Part shown: positions 18,787 to 27,619 of the stretch, one piece after another
How the letters are laid out: the number at the start of each line of letters is the position of its first letter
Numbering within the stretch: the stretch's first letter is position 1
Assembly: GCA_963923035.1 (NCBI GenBank)
Contig: CAWUKT010000028.1
Location: 10,123 to 74,122 of the forward strand
Length of the DNA stretch: 64,000 bases
Direction of reading: 5' to 3'
Origin: CAWUKT01 sp963923035
Lineage (GTDB): Bacteria; Bacteroidota; Bacteroidia; J057; JADKCL01
Position numbers and translations under genes: made by a program
The notes under the pieces: generated by a model
What the model saw: the letters and a program-made list of their open reading frames with translations, nothing else
The model's database searches: none
Told to the model about the DNA's origin: nothing

Positions 18787-18817
18787 CAAATATAGCAAAA
18801 AAATGCGCCAAAATCAA
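18787..18817 (-). promoter_or_regulatory. Promoter of clpS
   Basis: On the minus strand TTG (18817-18815) is followed after 20 nt by TATATTTG (18794-18787), a perfect -33/-7 pair. Transcription would start near 18780, leaving a leader of about 46 nt. Confidence 0.72.
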
Positions 18818-18867
18818 GGTTTAGGCGCTCCTGAGGGGGAATTTGTTCTGTTTTGTCCCCTTTTCCC

Positions 18868-19620
18868 TCATCGAACCTCCAGGACAAAGTATTCCAATCC
18901 CGTCATTTCTTCCACCCAATCCGGCACCGTATCTATTCCCGTTTCTGCCACATCGATGTAGAACAGCTTATCGAGAAACCGGAGAGAAGCCGGGATTTTT
19001 TGCAAGCGCCCATTTCCCGACACATCCAGCACCTCCAGAAATTCGCAGCGCCCCAAATCCGCATCCACATAATCCACCCGGTTGTCGGCCAGGGAAAGTT
19101 CCCGGAGGTTCCGCAGACTTCCCACTTCAGAAGGCACCGCAAACAGGTCGTTTCCATCCAACAGCAGCACTTCCAATCCCCCAATCGACGACCAGTTCAT
19201 GCCCGTCTGCGACAGGTCATTGTCCTGAATCGACAGGACCCGCAAGTTCCGGCACAGCCGCAACCGAATTCCCAATCCCCTGATTTGATTGCCATCCAGG
19301 TACAGCTCTTCGAGGTAGCGCAGGCCCGTCACAAAAGGCCCAATTTCTTGCAACTGGTTGTCCCGGACCGAGAGCGCACGCAGCCGCGGACACATTTTAC
19401 CCAGCGAACCCGGCAATTCGCGGAGGTCATTCCCATCCAAGATCAGGACCTCGATATCGGGTTGGAGCTCCTGCCAGGGCAATTCCACCATGCCCCTGTT
19501 GCTCAGGTCCAGCATCCGTCCCCGCGGAGAGAGAAACTCTCCCCAATCCCGGTCGTCCTGGGCCATCAGGGTCACCGGAAGGAGCAGCAATGCAAACAGG
19601 AATGCCCGAACGTGAATCAT
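18868..19620 (-). CDS. Exported leucine-rich repeat protein
   Basis: I start at the ATG at 19620, which gives a signal peptide (MIHVRAFLFALLLLPVTLMAQ). A longer open frame upstream would add improbable Arg/Cys-rich sequence. The 250-residue protein is mostly leucine-rich repeats of about 23 residues, with repeated LxxLxLxxN units such as LEVLLLDGNDLFAVP and LRELSLADNRVDYV, a form seen in bacterial protein-binding LRRs. No anchor or sorting domain is present. It probably acts in the periplasm or outside as a binding protein; the partner is unknown. Confidence 0.85.
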   Translation of the reverse strand: MIHVRAFLFALLLLPVTLMAQDDRDWGEFLSPRGRMLDLSNRGMVELPWQELQPDIEVLILDGNDLRELPGSLGKMCPRLRALSVRDNQLQEIGPFVTGLRYLEELYLDGNQIRGLGIRLRLCRNLRVLSIQDNDLSQTGMNWSSIGGLEVLLLDGNDLFAVPSEVGSLRNLRELSLADNRVDYVDADLGRCEFLEVLDVSGNGRLQKIPASLRFLDKLFYIDVAETGIDTVPDWVEEMTGLEYFVLEVR

Positions 19621-19849
19621 GGGGTAAAAATAGGGGAATTGTTGGGAATGAAGCGCTCGGAGAAAATCCTGCGCCATCCTACCCCTCTGTTTTTTGCATT
19701 TCCCCCTCCCATTTCCACAACCCTCTCCCTCCAACTCCGTACACAATACACTACAATCCATCCTTTTGCCTGGGAAAGAGAATGTTTTAGCACGCCGAAA
19801 GTCCTCGTAAATTTTCGGGTCTGTGTAGAAGGAAAGAAAGAGACCGTAC

Positions 19850-22549
19850 ATGGCCAGGAAGAAAACTGTATCGAAATCTAAAAAGTCCACCAAAAAGAAG
19901 AGTGCCAAGGCCCAGCCCAATTATGCGCAGGTAGCGTGGCAATTCATGCGTTCCCCGGAAGGCCGCAAGGTATTCGGGATGCTGGTGATCCTCTTCAGCG
20001 TGATCATGTTGATCGCGTGCATCTCCCATTTCTGGACCGGGAACATGGACCAAAGCAGTTTGGCGGGGGGCAATGACCGTCCGCGCAACTGGTTGGGAGC
20101 CATAGGAGCGGGCATCTCCGATTTGTTGGTGCGCAAAGGCTTCGGGATTCCCGCATTGCTCATTCCTTTATACACTGGCCTCCTCGGATTTGCCATCCTC
20201 GAAAAGAACTACTACCGCTTTCTCTGGAAAGCCCTCAAATACGTCCTTTTTGTCGTCCTCTGGGGTGCGACTACCCTGTTTTTCCTCTCTGCCGTCTTCG
20301 GCGGCCGCGGATTGATCGGCGGTGGATTCGGCCTCACCATCAATACTTACCTCGGTGATATGCTCGGCATGGTCGGGACCGGCCTGGTGATCGTATTTAC
20401 CCTGCTCATTTTCCTCGTCCTCAATTTCAATACCGAATTCCCGGTCAGCCGCTGGTTGGGACGTTTGAAGCCTGAGATTGAAGAAGGCGAAGAAGAAGGA
20501 GATGCGAAGGAAGGGAAAACGGATACGAAGGCGGAGAAAGAAGGGAAAAAGAAAACAGAAGAAGAGGAAACCGAGGAAAAGGGCGAGGACGACTTCATTT
20601 TGTCGGTGCGGAAAGTGGAGGAGGAGCAACAGAAAGTAGAAGTCAAAGAAGAAAAACAGCCGGAAGTCAAAGAGGAAGTGGAAAAGTTCCAGACCATCCC
20701 CATCGAGATTGCCGGGATGGAGGAAACGAAGCCGGAGCCGGTGGAGAAAAAAGAAGAACCGGTTTCGCTGGGCCCCGAGTTGACCATCGAAGAACCGGTG
20801 GTCGAGGAAGGCAGCTTCCAACTCGATCCGACCCTGCCTGACCCGTCGCAAATCCCCGAAATTGGCCAATCGGGCGGCCTCGAATTGCAGATCGAAGATA
20901 CCCGCAAGGACGAGCCCGTCCTGCCCACCATCGAAGGCGACAATATCCAGCAGGTCGGCCAGGACAAATTCGAGAAGATCGTTCCCGAATCCGATCAGGA
21001 GGACCTGAAACTGGACGGCGAACTCGCCGATTGGGAGAACTACGACCCCACCCTGGAATTGAGTGATTATCAATACCCGGGCATGGACCTCCTCGAACAC
21101 CGGGACGGCTCCAAAAATCGCGAAGTGAACCGGCAGGAACTGGAAGAGAATAAGAATAAGATCGTCCAGACCCTGCAGCATTATAAGATCGACATCCAGT
21201 CGATCAAGGCCACCATCGGGCCGACCGTGACGCTCTACGAGATCGTCCCGGCTCCCGGGGTGCGGATTTCGAAGATTCGAAACCTCGAGGATGACATCGC
21301 CCTGAGCCTCGCGGCGCTCGGCATCCGGATCATTGCCCCGATTCCGGGCAAAGGCACCATCGGGATCGAGATCCCGAACTCTAAACAAGAAATTGTGGGG
21401 ATGCGCTCGGTCCTGTCGACCGAAAAGTACCGCGACACCAAGGCCGCCTTGCCGCTGGTCCTTGGCCGCACCATCTCCAACGAGGTCTACATCGCCGACC
21501 TCGCCAAGATGCCGCACTTGCTCATTGCCGGTGCTACTGGCCAGGGTAAGTCCGTCGGGATCAACGGCATCATTTCTTCGCTCCTCTTCAAGAAGCACCC
21601 CGCCCAGGTCAAGTTTGTCCTCATCGACCCCAAGAAGGTCGAACTGAACCTCTACGACGAGCTCCTCAGCCACTTCCTCGCCAAGCTCGAGTACTTCGAC
21701 GACGCCATCATCACCGATACCAAGCAGGTGATCAGTGTCCTGAATAGCCTGTGCCTGGAGATGGACAACCGCTACGACCTCCTCAAGAAGGCCAAGACGC
21801 GGAACCTGAGCGAGTACAACGAGAAGTTTAAAAACCGGCGCCTGAACCCGAAAAAGGGCCACCGCTTCATGCCGTATATCGTCCTGATCATTGACGAATT
21901 TGCGGACTTGATGATGACGGCGGGCAAAGAGATCGAGACGCCGATTGCGCGTTTGGCGCAGCTGGCGCGGGCCGTCGGAATTCATCTGATCCTGGCTACG
22001 CAGCGTCCGTCGGTCAACGTCATCACGGGTATCATCAAGGCCAACTTCCCGGCCCGGATTTCCTTCCGCGTGACCTCGAAAGTGGACTCCCGTACGATTT
22101 TGGATACCGGGGGCGCCGATCAGTTGATCGGCAAGGGGGACATGTTGCTGTCGACCGGCAGCGAATTGGTCCGGATTCAGAACCCCTTCATCGATACGCC
22201 TGAAGTCGACAAATTGGTCGACTTCATTGCGCAGCAGCGGGGCTACCCGCAGCCGTATTTGTTGCCGGAAGTGCCCATGGAAGGCGACGACAACGGCCCG
22301 TCCGACGATGTGCTCGACGACCGGGACGATATGTTCGACGATGCCGCACGTTTGATCGTGAAGCACCAGCAGGGCTCGACCTCGCTAATTCAGCGGCGCC
22401 TGAAGCTCGGGTACAACCGGGCCGGTCGGATCATCGACCAGTTGGAACGGGCGGGCATCGTAGGTCCATTTTCCGGGTCGAAGGCCCGGGAAGTATTGGT
22501 CAACGATGAGTATGCCCTGGAACAATTGCTCCGCGACCTCGACGGCTAA
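19850..22549 (+). CDS. ftsK: DNA translocase FtsK
   Basis: The 899-residue protein has a basic N-terminus, four membrane segments within about residues 40-190, and a long acidic Glu/Lys-rich linker to about residue 440. The RecA-like motor carries Walker A GATGQGKS near 560 and Walker B VLIIDEFADLM near 677. The C-terminal gamma winged helix runs from about 835, with LIQRRLKLGYNRAGRIIDQLE. FtsK pumps chromosome dimers at the division septum and activates XerCD at dif. The ATG at 19850 fits the family start. The linker is low in complexity, as usual. Confidence 0.95.
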   Translation: MARKKTVSKSKKSTKKKSAKAQPNYAQVAWQFMRSPEGRKVFGMLVILFSVIMLIACISHFWTGNMDQSSLAGGNDRPRNWLGAIGAGISDLLVRKGFGIPALLIPLYTGLLGFAILEKNYYRFLWKALKYVLFVVLWGATTLFFLSAVFGGRGLIGGGFGLTINTYLGDMLGMVGTGLVIVFTLLIFLVLNFNTEFPVSRWLGRLKPEIEEGEEEGDAKEGKTDTKAEKEGKKKTEEEETEEKGEDDFILSVRKVEEEQQKVEVKEEKQPEVKEEVEKFQTIPIEIAGMEETKPEPVEKKEEPVSLGPELTIEEPVVEEGSFQLDPTLPDPSQIPEIGQSGGLELQIEDTRKDEPVLPTIEGDNIQQVGQDKFEKIVPESDQEDLKLDGELADWENYDPTLELSDYQYPGMDLLEHRDGSKNREVNRQELEENKNKIVQTLQHYKIDIQSIKATIGPTVTLYEIVPAPGVRISKIRNLEDDIALSLAALGIRIIAPIPGKGTIGIEIPNSKQEIVGMRSVLSTEKYRDTKAALPLVLGRTISNEVYIADLAKMPHLLIAGATGQGKSVGINGIISSLLFKKHPAQVKFVLIDPKKVELNLYDELLSHFLAKLEYFDDAIITDTKQVISVLNSLCLEMDNRYDLLKKAKTRNLSEYNEKFKNRRLNPKKGHRFMPYIVLIIDEFADLMMTAGKEIETPIARLAQLARAVGIHLILATQRPSVNVITGIIKANFPARISFRVTSKVDSRTILDTGGADQLIGKGDMLLSTGSELVRIQNPFIDTPEVDKLVDFIAQQRGYPQPYLLPEVPMEGDDNGPSDDVLDDRDDMFDDAARLIVKHQQGSTSLIQRRLKLGYNRAGRIIDQLERAGIVGPFSGSKAREVLVNDEYALEQLLRDLDG

Positions 22550-22616
22550 AACACCACGTTACCAATTTTTTTTCTTGGAGATGAGCACCTTTGGAACGGG
22601 ATTTGCAAAGGGTACA

Positions 22617-22647
22617 TTGTCTCGCGACAATTAAATTCAGAAATTTG
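22617..22647 (+). promoter_or_regulatory. Probable promoter of lolA
   Basis: TTG (22617-22619), 20 nt, then GAAATTTG (22640-22647), which differs from TAnnTTTG only at the first base. The leader would be about 17 nt. Confidence 0.45.
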
Positions 22648-22671
22648 CATCAAGAAATACGAAATCATCGG

Positions 22672-23316
22672 ATGAAAAACTTCAAAACATTGTTTGCCCT
22701 GCTGGGCCTCGCAGTTCTGGGATTCGGAATTGTAAATGCCCAAAGCGACCCGAAGGCGGACAAAATCGTGAAAAAAGCCCAGTCCAAATTTGAGTCCTTC
22801 AAGGACTTGAAGGCGACTTTCTCCTATACCCTGGAAGCCCCCAATATGAAGCGCCCGATCACCAAAAAGGGTTCGGTGGTCATGAAAGGGGACAAATTCA
22901 AAGTAGAATTTCCCGATCAGTCCATTGTCACCAACGGACGCTATACCTGGATTCTGCTGACAGCGGATGAGGAGATCAATAAAATGGACTACGACGAAGA
23001 AACGTTGAGCCCGGCCAAGGTCTTCACCTCTTATAAGGACAACATGAAGTCCCGCTACGATGGTGAAGTCGATGGCAAGCACAAGATCACCTTGTTTGCG
23101 AACAACAAGGAAAGCGAAATTTGGAAAACGGAATTGTTCATCAACAAATCCACCAACATGGTTTCCAATGCGAAGATGCACAACCGCAATGGCAGCACAT
23201 ACAGCTACAACCTGAATGACATTCAGAGCAACCTCGGTGTCGGCGATGCCATGTTCACCGTGGACGAAGGTACCTACGAGGACGACGGTTGGTACCTCAA
23301 CGACCTGACAGAGTAA
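22672..23316 (+). CDS. lolA: Outer membrane lipoprotein carrier protein LolA
   Basis: The ATG at 22672 gives a signal peptide (MKNFKTLFALLGLAVLGFG...NAQ). The 214-residue protein has the LolA pattern of an early KADKIVKKAQSKFESFKDLKA helix, then a half-barrel of beta strands with WILLTADEEINKMDYDEET. LolA carries lipoproteins from the inner-membrane LolCDE complex across the periplasm. It follows ftsK, an order common in Bacteroidota, but has its own likely promoter and ends at a strong terminator. Confidence 0.92.
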   Translation: MKNFKTLFALLGLAVLGFGIVNAQSDPKADKIVKKAQSKFESFKDLKATFSYTLEAPNMKRPITKKGSVVMKGDKFKVEFPDQSIVTNGRYTWILLTADEEINKMDYDEETLSPAKVFTSYKDNMKSRYDGEVDGKHKITLFANNKESEIWKTELFINKSTNMVSNAKMHNRNGSTYSYNLNDIQSNLGVGDAMFTVDEGTYEDDGWYLNDLTE

Positions 23317-23344
23317 ACATCAACCACAGAACCACGATAAATTG

Positions 23345-23370
23345 GCCTCTCCGATTGGAGGGGCTTTTTT
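23345..23370 (+). terminator. Intrinsic terminator of lolA
   Basis: GCCTCTCC (23345-23352), GATT loop, GGAGGGGC (23357-23364) form an 8-bp stem (one G-U) followed by six T. Confidence 0.85.
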
Positions 23371-23375
23371 GTGCC

Positions 23376-24368
23376 TTACAAGGCGGGATGTTGTTGCAGA
23401 ACGGAAAGGACCCGCGCGGGCCGCAGGTCCACCATGCACTTGAAATGCCCTTTCGGGCACTCTGCATGGCCCAGCTTGGTGCAGGGCCGGCAAGACAAGT
23501 CCTCGACGCCCAGCGATACATGCTCGGCGCGGTAGGGGTAAAAGCCCAGCTCGGGGACGGTATTGCCCCACAGCGCCACGATGGGCACGCCAAAGGCGGC
23601 CGCTACGTGCATGAGGCCTGTGTCATGGGTCAGGACCAGCCGACATTCGCGGACCAGGGCCGCGCTGACCGCAAGCGGGTATTTCCCTGTCGCATCCAGG
23701 TGCGGCTGAGGCAGGGCGCGGGAAATCTCCGCGGCGGCGGCGGCTTCATCCGGCCCGCCCAACAACATTACTTCTTCCCCCAGCGCTTCCAGCAGCTCAA
23801 TGAAATAGGCCGTCGGCCAACGCTTGGTGGCATATCCCCCTCCCAGCACCACTCCAATGGGCTTCCGTTGGAAATGGGCCTGCCGAATTTGAGCGGCTTG
23901 TTGGAGGGCTTTCGGAGCCAGGTACAGGTCCAGCCCCTCGGCATCCAGGGCGCAATCCAGCGCGGGCAAGGTCCGGGCGTAGCGCTCCACGGTATGCACC
24001 TCCGGCAATTCGCCCCAGCCGAGGCGTGTTTTCAGGAGGACGGCCAGCCGATCCTTGGAATAAGTCGCCGAAGGCAATCCCAGACCGAGTTTGAGGCGGG
24101 CACTGCGAAGGTTGCGGTGCAAATCGAGGATGAAATCAAAGCCTTCCGCGTCGAGGTGACGAATGGTCGCTTCCATCGACTCCTGAAGTCGATGCACCTT
24201 GGTCAATGCCGGATGGTGCTCCAGCAACGATGCGTAAGCCGGCTTGGTGAGGAAATGGAGTTCGGAATGGGGATGGCAATGGGCAAGGCTGCGAATGATG
24301 GGGGACGTGAGGATGATGTCGCCAATGGAACTCAGCCTTACAATTAATATTTTGCGCGGCGCTGCCAT
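23376..24368 (-). CDS. Glycosyltransferase family 9 (heptosyltransferase-like)
   Basis: The 330-residue GT-B protein opens with KILIVRLSSIGDIILTSPII, the GT9 signature, and has VVLGGGYATKRWP and LTHDTGLMHVAAAFGVP, the nucleotide-sugar site of heptosyltransferases. A Cys-rich tail (CRPC..., ...ECP...KC) is common in Bacteroidota GT9 proteins. It probably adds a sugar to lipopolysaccharide core or another surface glycan on the cytoplasmic face. It is the last of four minus-strand genes with the epimerase, methyltransferase and GT2. Confidence 0.9.
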   Translation of the reverse strand: MAAPRKILIVRLSSIGDIILTSPIIRSLAHCHPHSELHFLTKPAYASLLEHHPALTKVHRLQESMEATIRHLDAEGFDFILDLHRNLRSARLKLGLGLPSATYSKDRLAVLLKTRLGWGELPEVHTVERYARTLPALDCALDAEGLDLYLAPKALQQAAQIRQAHFQRKPIGVVLGGGYATKRWPTAYFIELLEALGEEVMLLGGPDEAAAAAEISRALPQPHLDATGKYPLAVSAALVRECRLVLTHDTGLMHVAAAFGVPIVALWGNTVPELGFYPYRAEHVSLGVEDLSCRPCTKLGHAECPKGHFKCMVDLRPARVLSVLQQHPAL

Positions 24369-24374
24369 ACGAGA

Positions 24375-25310
24375 TTAGCGCTGGATCAACGTCGCAATGC
24401 CTTCTTCCAGGGAAATTTGGGGTTCCCAACCCGAAAAAGCCTTGAGTTTTGAGATGTCGGCGAGGAGGTGGAGCCGGTCGGTTTCCCGAACCTTTTCCGG
24501 ATCAATTTCCACCACCATTTCCTCTCCCAAGGCCGCTCCAAAGGCATGGGCGACTTCCACGACACTATATTCGATCCCGCGACCCAGGTTGAAAATGTCG
24601 AAGCCTTCGGTAAAATGTCCCAATACAGAGGCCACGGCCCGGGCCATGTCCTGGGTATGGATGAAATCGCGCTTGGGTTTCTGGTTGCCCAGGCGCAGGA
24701 CCCGTTGTCCGGCGTTGATTTGGTCGGCGATTTCAGGAATGAGGTGGGGATTGGTCTCGTTAGGGCCAAAGGCGTTGAAGAAGCGACAAGCCACGGCGGG
24801 AATGCCGGTTTCGAGGTGAAAGCCCTGGGCCAATTTTTCGCCGGTGAGCTTGGACAGGCCGTAAATATCGAGGGGACCAGTGGGATGTTCTTCGGTCAGC
24901 GGACCGTGGTGAATGGGATACACCGCCGCAGTCGACGCAAAAAAGACGCCGCGGATATTGGGGATGCGGCGGGCGGCATCGAGGACGCGCATGGTCCCGT
25001 GGATATTGATGTCGGCGGCCCGGTAAGGATGCTTGTTGCACCAGGGAATGAAATGGACGGCGGCGAGGTGGATGATCCAATCGGGAGCGAAATCGCTGAC
25101 GGCCTGGTTCAGGCGTCGGGCGTCGAGGATGTCGATTTGCTGGAACAGAGAATCGGGAAGGTCCACGAAACTGCGGTTGCCGAACGAAAGGTCGTCGATG
25201 ACCATGATCTCGACGTTGTGCTGTTGCAGTTCGCGGATGATCGCTGATCCAATGAAACCGGCGCCGCCGGTGACGATGATTTTTTGGATGTCGGTCCCAG
25301 GTACAGGCAT
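24375..25310 (-). CDS. NAD-dependent nucleotide-sugar epimerase/dehydratase
   Basis: This is a 311-residue extended short-chain dehydrogenase. It has the NAD-binding GGAGFIG (residues 15-21), DD after the second strand (39-40), the catalytic ST (126-127) and YGLSK (Y150, K154). The substrate should be a nucleotide-linked sugar (UDP- or GDP-sugar), but the exact reaction cannot be told. It starts 69 nt after the methyltransferase, with its own possible promoter in the gap, and ends 6 nt before the GT9 gene. Confidence 0.9.
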   Translation of the reverse strand: MPVPGTDIQKIIVTGGAGFIGSAIIRELQQHNVEIMVIDDLSFGNRSFVDLPDSLFQQIDILDARRLNQAVSDFAPDWIIHLAAVHFIPWCNKHPYRAADINIHGTMRVLDAARRIPNIRGVFFASTAAVYPIHHGPLTEEHPTGPLDIYGLSKLTGEKLAQGFHLETGIPAVACRFFNAFGPNETNPHLIPEIADQINAGQRVLRLGNQKPKRDFIHTQDMARAVASVLGHFTEGFDIFNLGRGIEYSVVEVAHAFGAALGEEMVVEIDPEKVRETDRLHLLADISKLKAFSGWEPQISLEEGIATLIQR

Positions 25311-25348
25311 GGAATTGGTCCTTGAAGCGGAGGTAAAATAAATCGGGG

Positions 25349-25383
25349 CAAAGATAGGATTTTTATTCTCCGTCCCCGCTCAA
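25349..25383 (-). promoter_or_regulatory. Possible internal promoter before the epimerase
   Basis: TATCTTTG (25356-25349, minus) is a perfect -7 box; the nearest TTG (25383-25381) is 24 nt upstream, slightly too far. Confidence 0.35.
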
Positions 25384-26090
25384 TCGGCTCGTTTTTCCCC
25401 GACAAACAGATACTGCCGAATAAACAGGCGCTTCCATTGTCCCAGCGTCCCCAGATAAAAGATTTTCTGCTGCCAGTTCATCGTCTTCCAGGTATCGTGG
25501 TTGGTGCCCATTTTCTGCAAATTGAACTGAGGGGCGAGCATTTTCTTGATGGTATGGGCGGTGAACCAGCGGATATGGGTCCGGTCGAGGAGACCTTCTT
25601 CTTCGTACTCAAAATGGTCCCGCATGATTTTCCACAGCACATACAGGTTCCCCGCGTTCGGGATACTGCCAATGACCAGCCCGCCCGGATTCAGGAGTTT
25701 GGAGGTCTCTTCGAGGACTTTCCAGGGATTGTAGAGGTGTTCCAATACATCCAGGTACAACAACAGGTCGTATTTCCGGTCCGGCAATTCTCCCATTCTC
25801 CCCTGCGCGATCATTTCTTCAATGTTTCCCTGCTTCACCCAATCCAGTCGCCCTTTGGCTTCCTCCACCGCCGGAGCCATCAGTTCCAGGCCGGCATAAT
25901 ACTCCACGCCCAACCGCTCTTTGATCAGGACCCCGGTGCCGCCTCCACTGCAACCAATCTCCAGGGCCGATTTGGGTTGGAGCCCCTTTTCCTTGGCGTA
26001 GGCTTCCAGGAAGTTCACGACGTCCCCCCGCGAGAGGGAGTAGTAATGGGTCGCGCCGGGCTTGTCGTACAATGCTTCAACGTTGGCCAT
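25380..26090 (-). CDS. Class I SAM-dependent methyltransferase
   Basis: The 236-residue protein has methyltransferase motif I as ALEIGCSGGGTG (residues 43-54), an acidic residue after the second strand (GLELM), and DLLLYLDVLEHLYNPW with the LDVLEH of the UbiE/methyltransferase-11 family. Its place between a GT2 and a sugar epimerase suggests that it methylates a glycan or polyprenyl-linked sugar. It starts 1 nt after the GT2 stop. Confidence 0.88.
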   Translation of the reverse strand: MANVEALYDKPGATHYYSLSRGDVVNFLEAYAKEKGLQPKSALEIGCSGGGTGVLIKERLGVEYYAGLELMAPAVEEAKGRLDWVKQGNIEEMIAQGRMGELPDRKYDLLLYLDVLEHLYNPWKVLEETSKLLNPGGLVIGSIPNAGNLYVLWKIMRDHFEYEEEGLLDRTHIRWFTAHTIKKMLAPQFNLQKMGTNHDTWKTMNWQQKIFYLGTLGQWKRLFIRQYLFVGEKRAD

Positions 26091-26091
26091 A

Positions 26092-26871
26092 TCAGTGGGG
26101 TTGGTACAATTTGAGGATGGTGGAATGCATATTCAGGGGCCGCAAAATATGACGGGCCAGGCGATTTTTCCAGGCGATGAGCCGTTGGGCGCCCCATTTT
26201 TGGTGGAAAACCTGCTGGGCGGCGCGGAATTTATCGGAAATGTCGAAGCCGGACGCTTTCGACGTTTGGTGGGCCAGGTGATCGACGCGGGACCGGGGCA
26301 CAGCGCCATTGCGGAGGTTGTGGCGGCGGAGGACCATGGAAAAGTCGTCGTCGGCAAAGTAATAATCGAAGCGCTCGTCGAAGGGGCCCACGCGGTCAAA
26401 GATGTGGCGGCGGACCATGAAGCACCAGCCGGTGAAGGTGCTGCGAACGAGGTAACCCGGCACAATTTCGGGTTGGTCGGGGGCCTCGAACTGGGCTTGG
26501 TGGGGCGAAGCGGGATCGACGGGGCAAAGGGAAACGAATTCGGGGTGGTGCTGGTGGGCCTCGAGCATGGCCGTGGCCCATCCGGGATGGAAGTGGACGT
26601 CGTTGTTGGAAAACAGGACCCAATCGGCCCGGCCCAATTTCCGGCCGATGTTGTTGTAGGCGTTGAAATTGAAGGGGGCATCGGGGACGAGGACCCGCAC
26701 CTGCGGGTCATACAGCGGACCGAATTGTTGCCAGTCGGGATTGGATTCGATGACGAAGACGTTGAAATGGAGCGACGGCTCGGAAGCCCGCAAGCTGGAG
26801 ATGGCTCCAGCTGTCATGGTATAGAGCGCTGGTCGGTTGACCAGGGAAAGTATGACCACGTCGATTTCCAC
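26092..26871 (-). CDS. Family 2 glycosyltransferase
   Basis: I place the start at the GTG at 26871 (VEIDVVILSLVNR), where the GT-A fold begins, giving 259 residues. A longer frame from an ATG at 27009 adds 46 residues of Arg/Phe-rich sequence in A+T-rich DNA that look non-coding. Visible motifs are the DxD-like SNNDVHFHPGW, and the GWCFMVRR...VGPFDERFDYYFADDDF acceptor-site region of rhamnosyltransferase-like GT2 enzymes. It heads the four-gene glycan cluster. The start choice is moderately sure. Confidence 0.85.
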   Translation of the reverse strand: MEIDVVILSLVNRPALYTMTAGAISSLRASEPSLHFNVFVIESNPDWQQFGPLYDPQVRVLVPDAPFNFNAYNNIGRKLGRADWVLFSNNDVHFHPGWATAMLEAHQHHPEFVSLCPVDPASPHQAQFEAPDQPEIVPGYLVRSTFTGWCFMVRRHIFDRVGPFDERFDYYFADDDFSMVLRRHNLRNGAVPRSRVDHLAHQTSKASGFDISDKFRAAQQVFHQKWGAQRLIAWKNRLARHILRPLNMHSTILKLYQPH

Positions 26872-27279
26872 AGGCCGAAGTACGGTATTTTGAATGTAAC
26901 TTTCTAGTCGAAACCCATGTAAGAATTTGTATGCAAATGCAGGGCGGGGACGGATTTGAATTGAAAGGCCGTGAATTTTTTTCAAAAAAGATATTCTGAG
27001 AAAAATCATCCTTAAGGGGTATTCAGGGGCCTATATCGGGCAATGGGACATAATTGTTTTTTCTGAATTTCAAAACAAAACCGTTCCATTTTTTACTTTT
27101 CGATTATGAACAAAAGCAATATTCAGTATATTAGGGCATTGTTAGACAGTACCCGGTTCTACTGTCGACGAGAAAAAACTCAGTGAATTCCTTTTAAAGT
27201 GTGCAGTTTCCCATCCTCGCTTAACAGCGTGCTTAGCTTGTATTTTTTTGTTCAATCAACATATTAACTGAGATCCACT

Positions 27280-27609
27280 ATGAAACGCATTTTGTTCACT
27301 ATCACTGTTTTTGCTGTGTGTTATGTCACCAATGTAAACGCTTCGATTAGCGACAACACATCCACCAGCTTAATCACTACTGGACTGACGAAAGGCGGCC
27401 TCAAAGGCCATCCTGAATTTTCAGATGCCGAACTCCGGTCCGTATTGAAAGACATTGCAAATCAGCTCGACACCTCCTACGAAGAAGTACGGTCTATGTA
27501 TCAGCGAGATATGATCTTGTTGACCCGGACCAGCGCGACGACTTACGCAGCCAACGTACTTGACGCTGAAGGTGGCTTGGGCATCGATTTGATTGGAGAA
27601 ATCCTCTAA
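27280..27609 (+). CDS. Small exported protein of unknown function
   Basis: The 109-residue protein has a signal peptide (MKRILFTITVFAVCYVTNVNA) and a mature part of about 88 residues with a predicted helix (DAELRSVLKDIANQLDTSYEEVRSMYQRD) and no cysteine. I do not recognise it. The gene and the 270 nt before it are noticeably more A+T-rich than the glycan cluster. It converges on the 489-residue gene at 27620 with 10 nt between stops. The upstream TATTTTTTTG at 27241-27250 resembles a -7 box with an altered spacer. Confidence 0.7.
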   Translation: MKRILFTITVFAVCYVTNVNASISDNTSTSLITTGLTKGGLKGHPEFSDAELRSVLKDIANQLDTSYEEVRSMYQRDMILLTRTSATTYAANVLDAEGGLGIDLIGEIL

Positions 27610-27619
27610 TCAAATACCC

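Noticed and set aside
20460..21170. Acidic repeat region of ftsK as a separate gene or insertion
   Set aside because: A low-complexity linker between membrane and motor domains is normal in FtsK.
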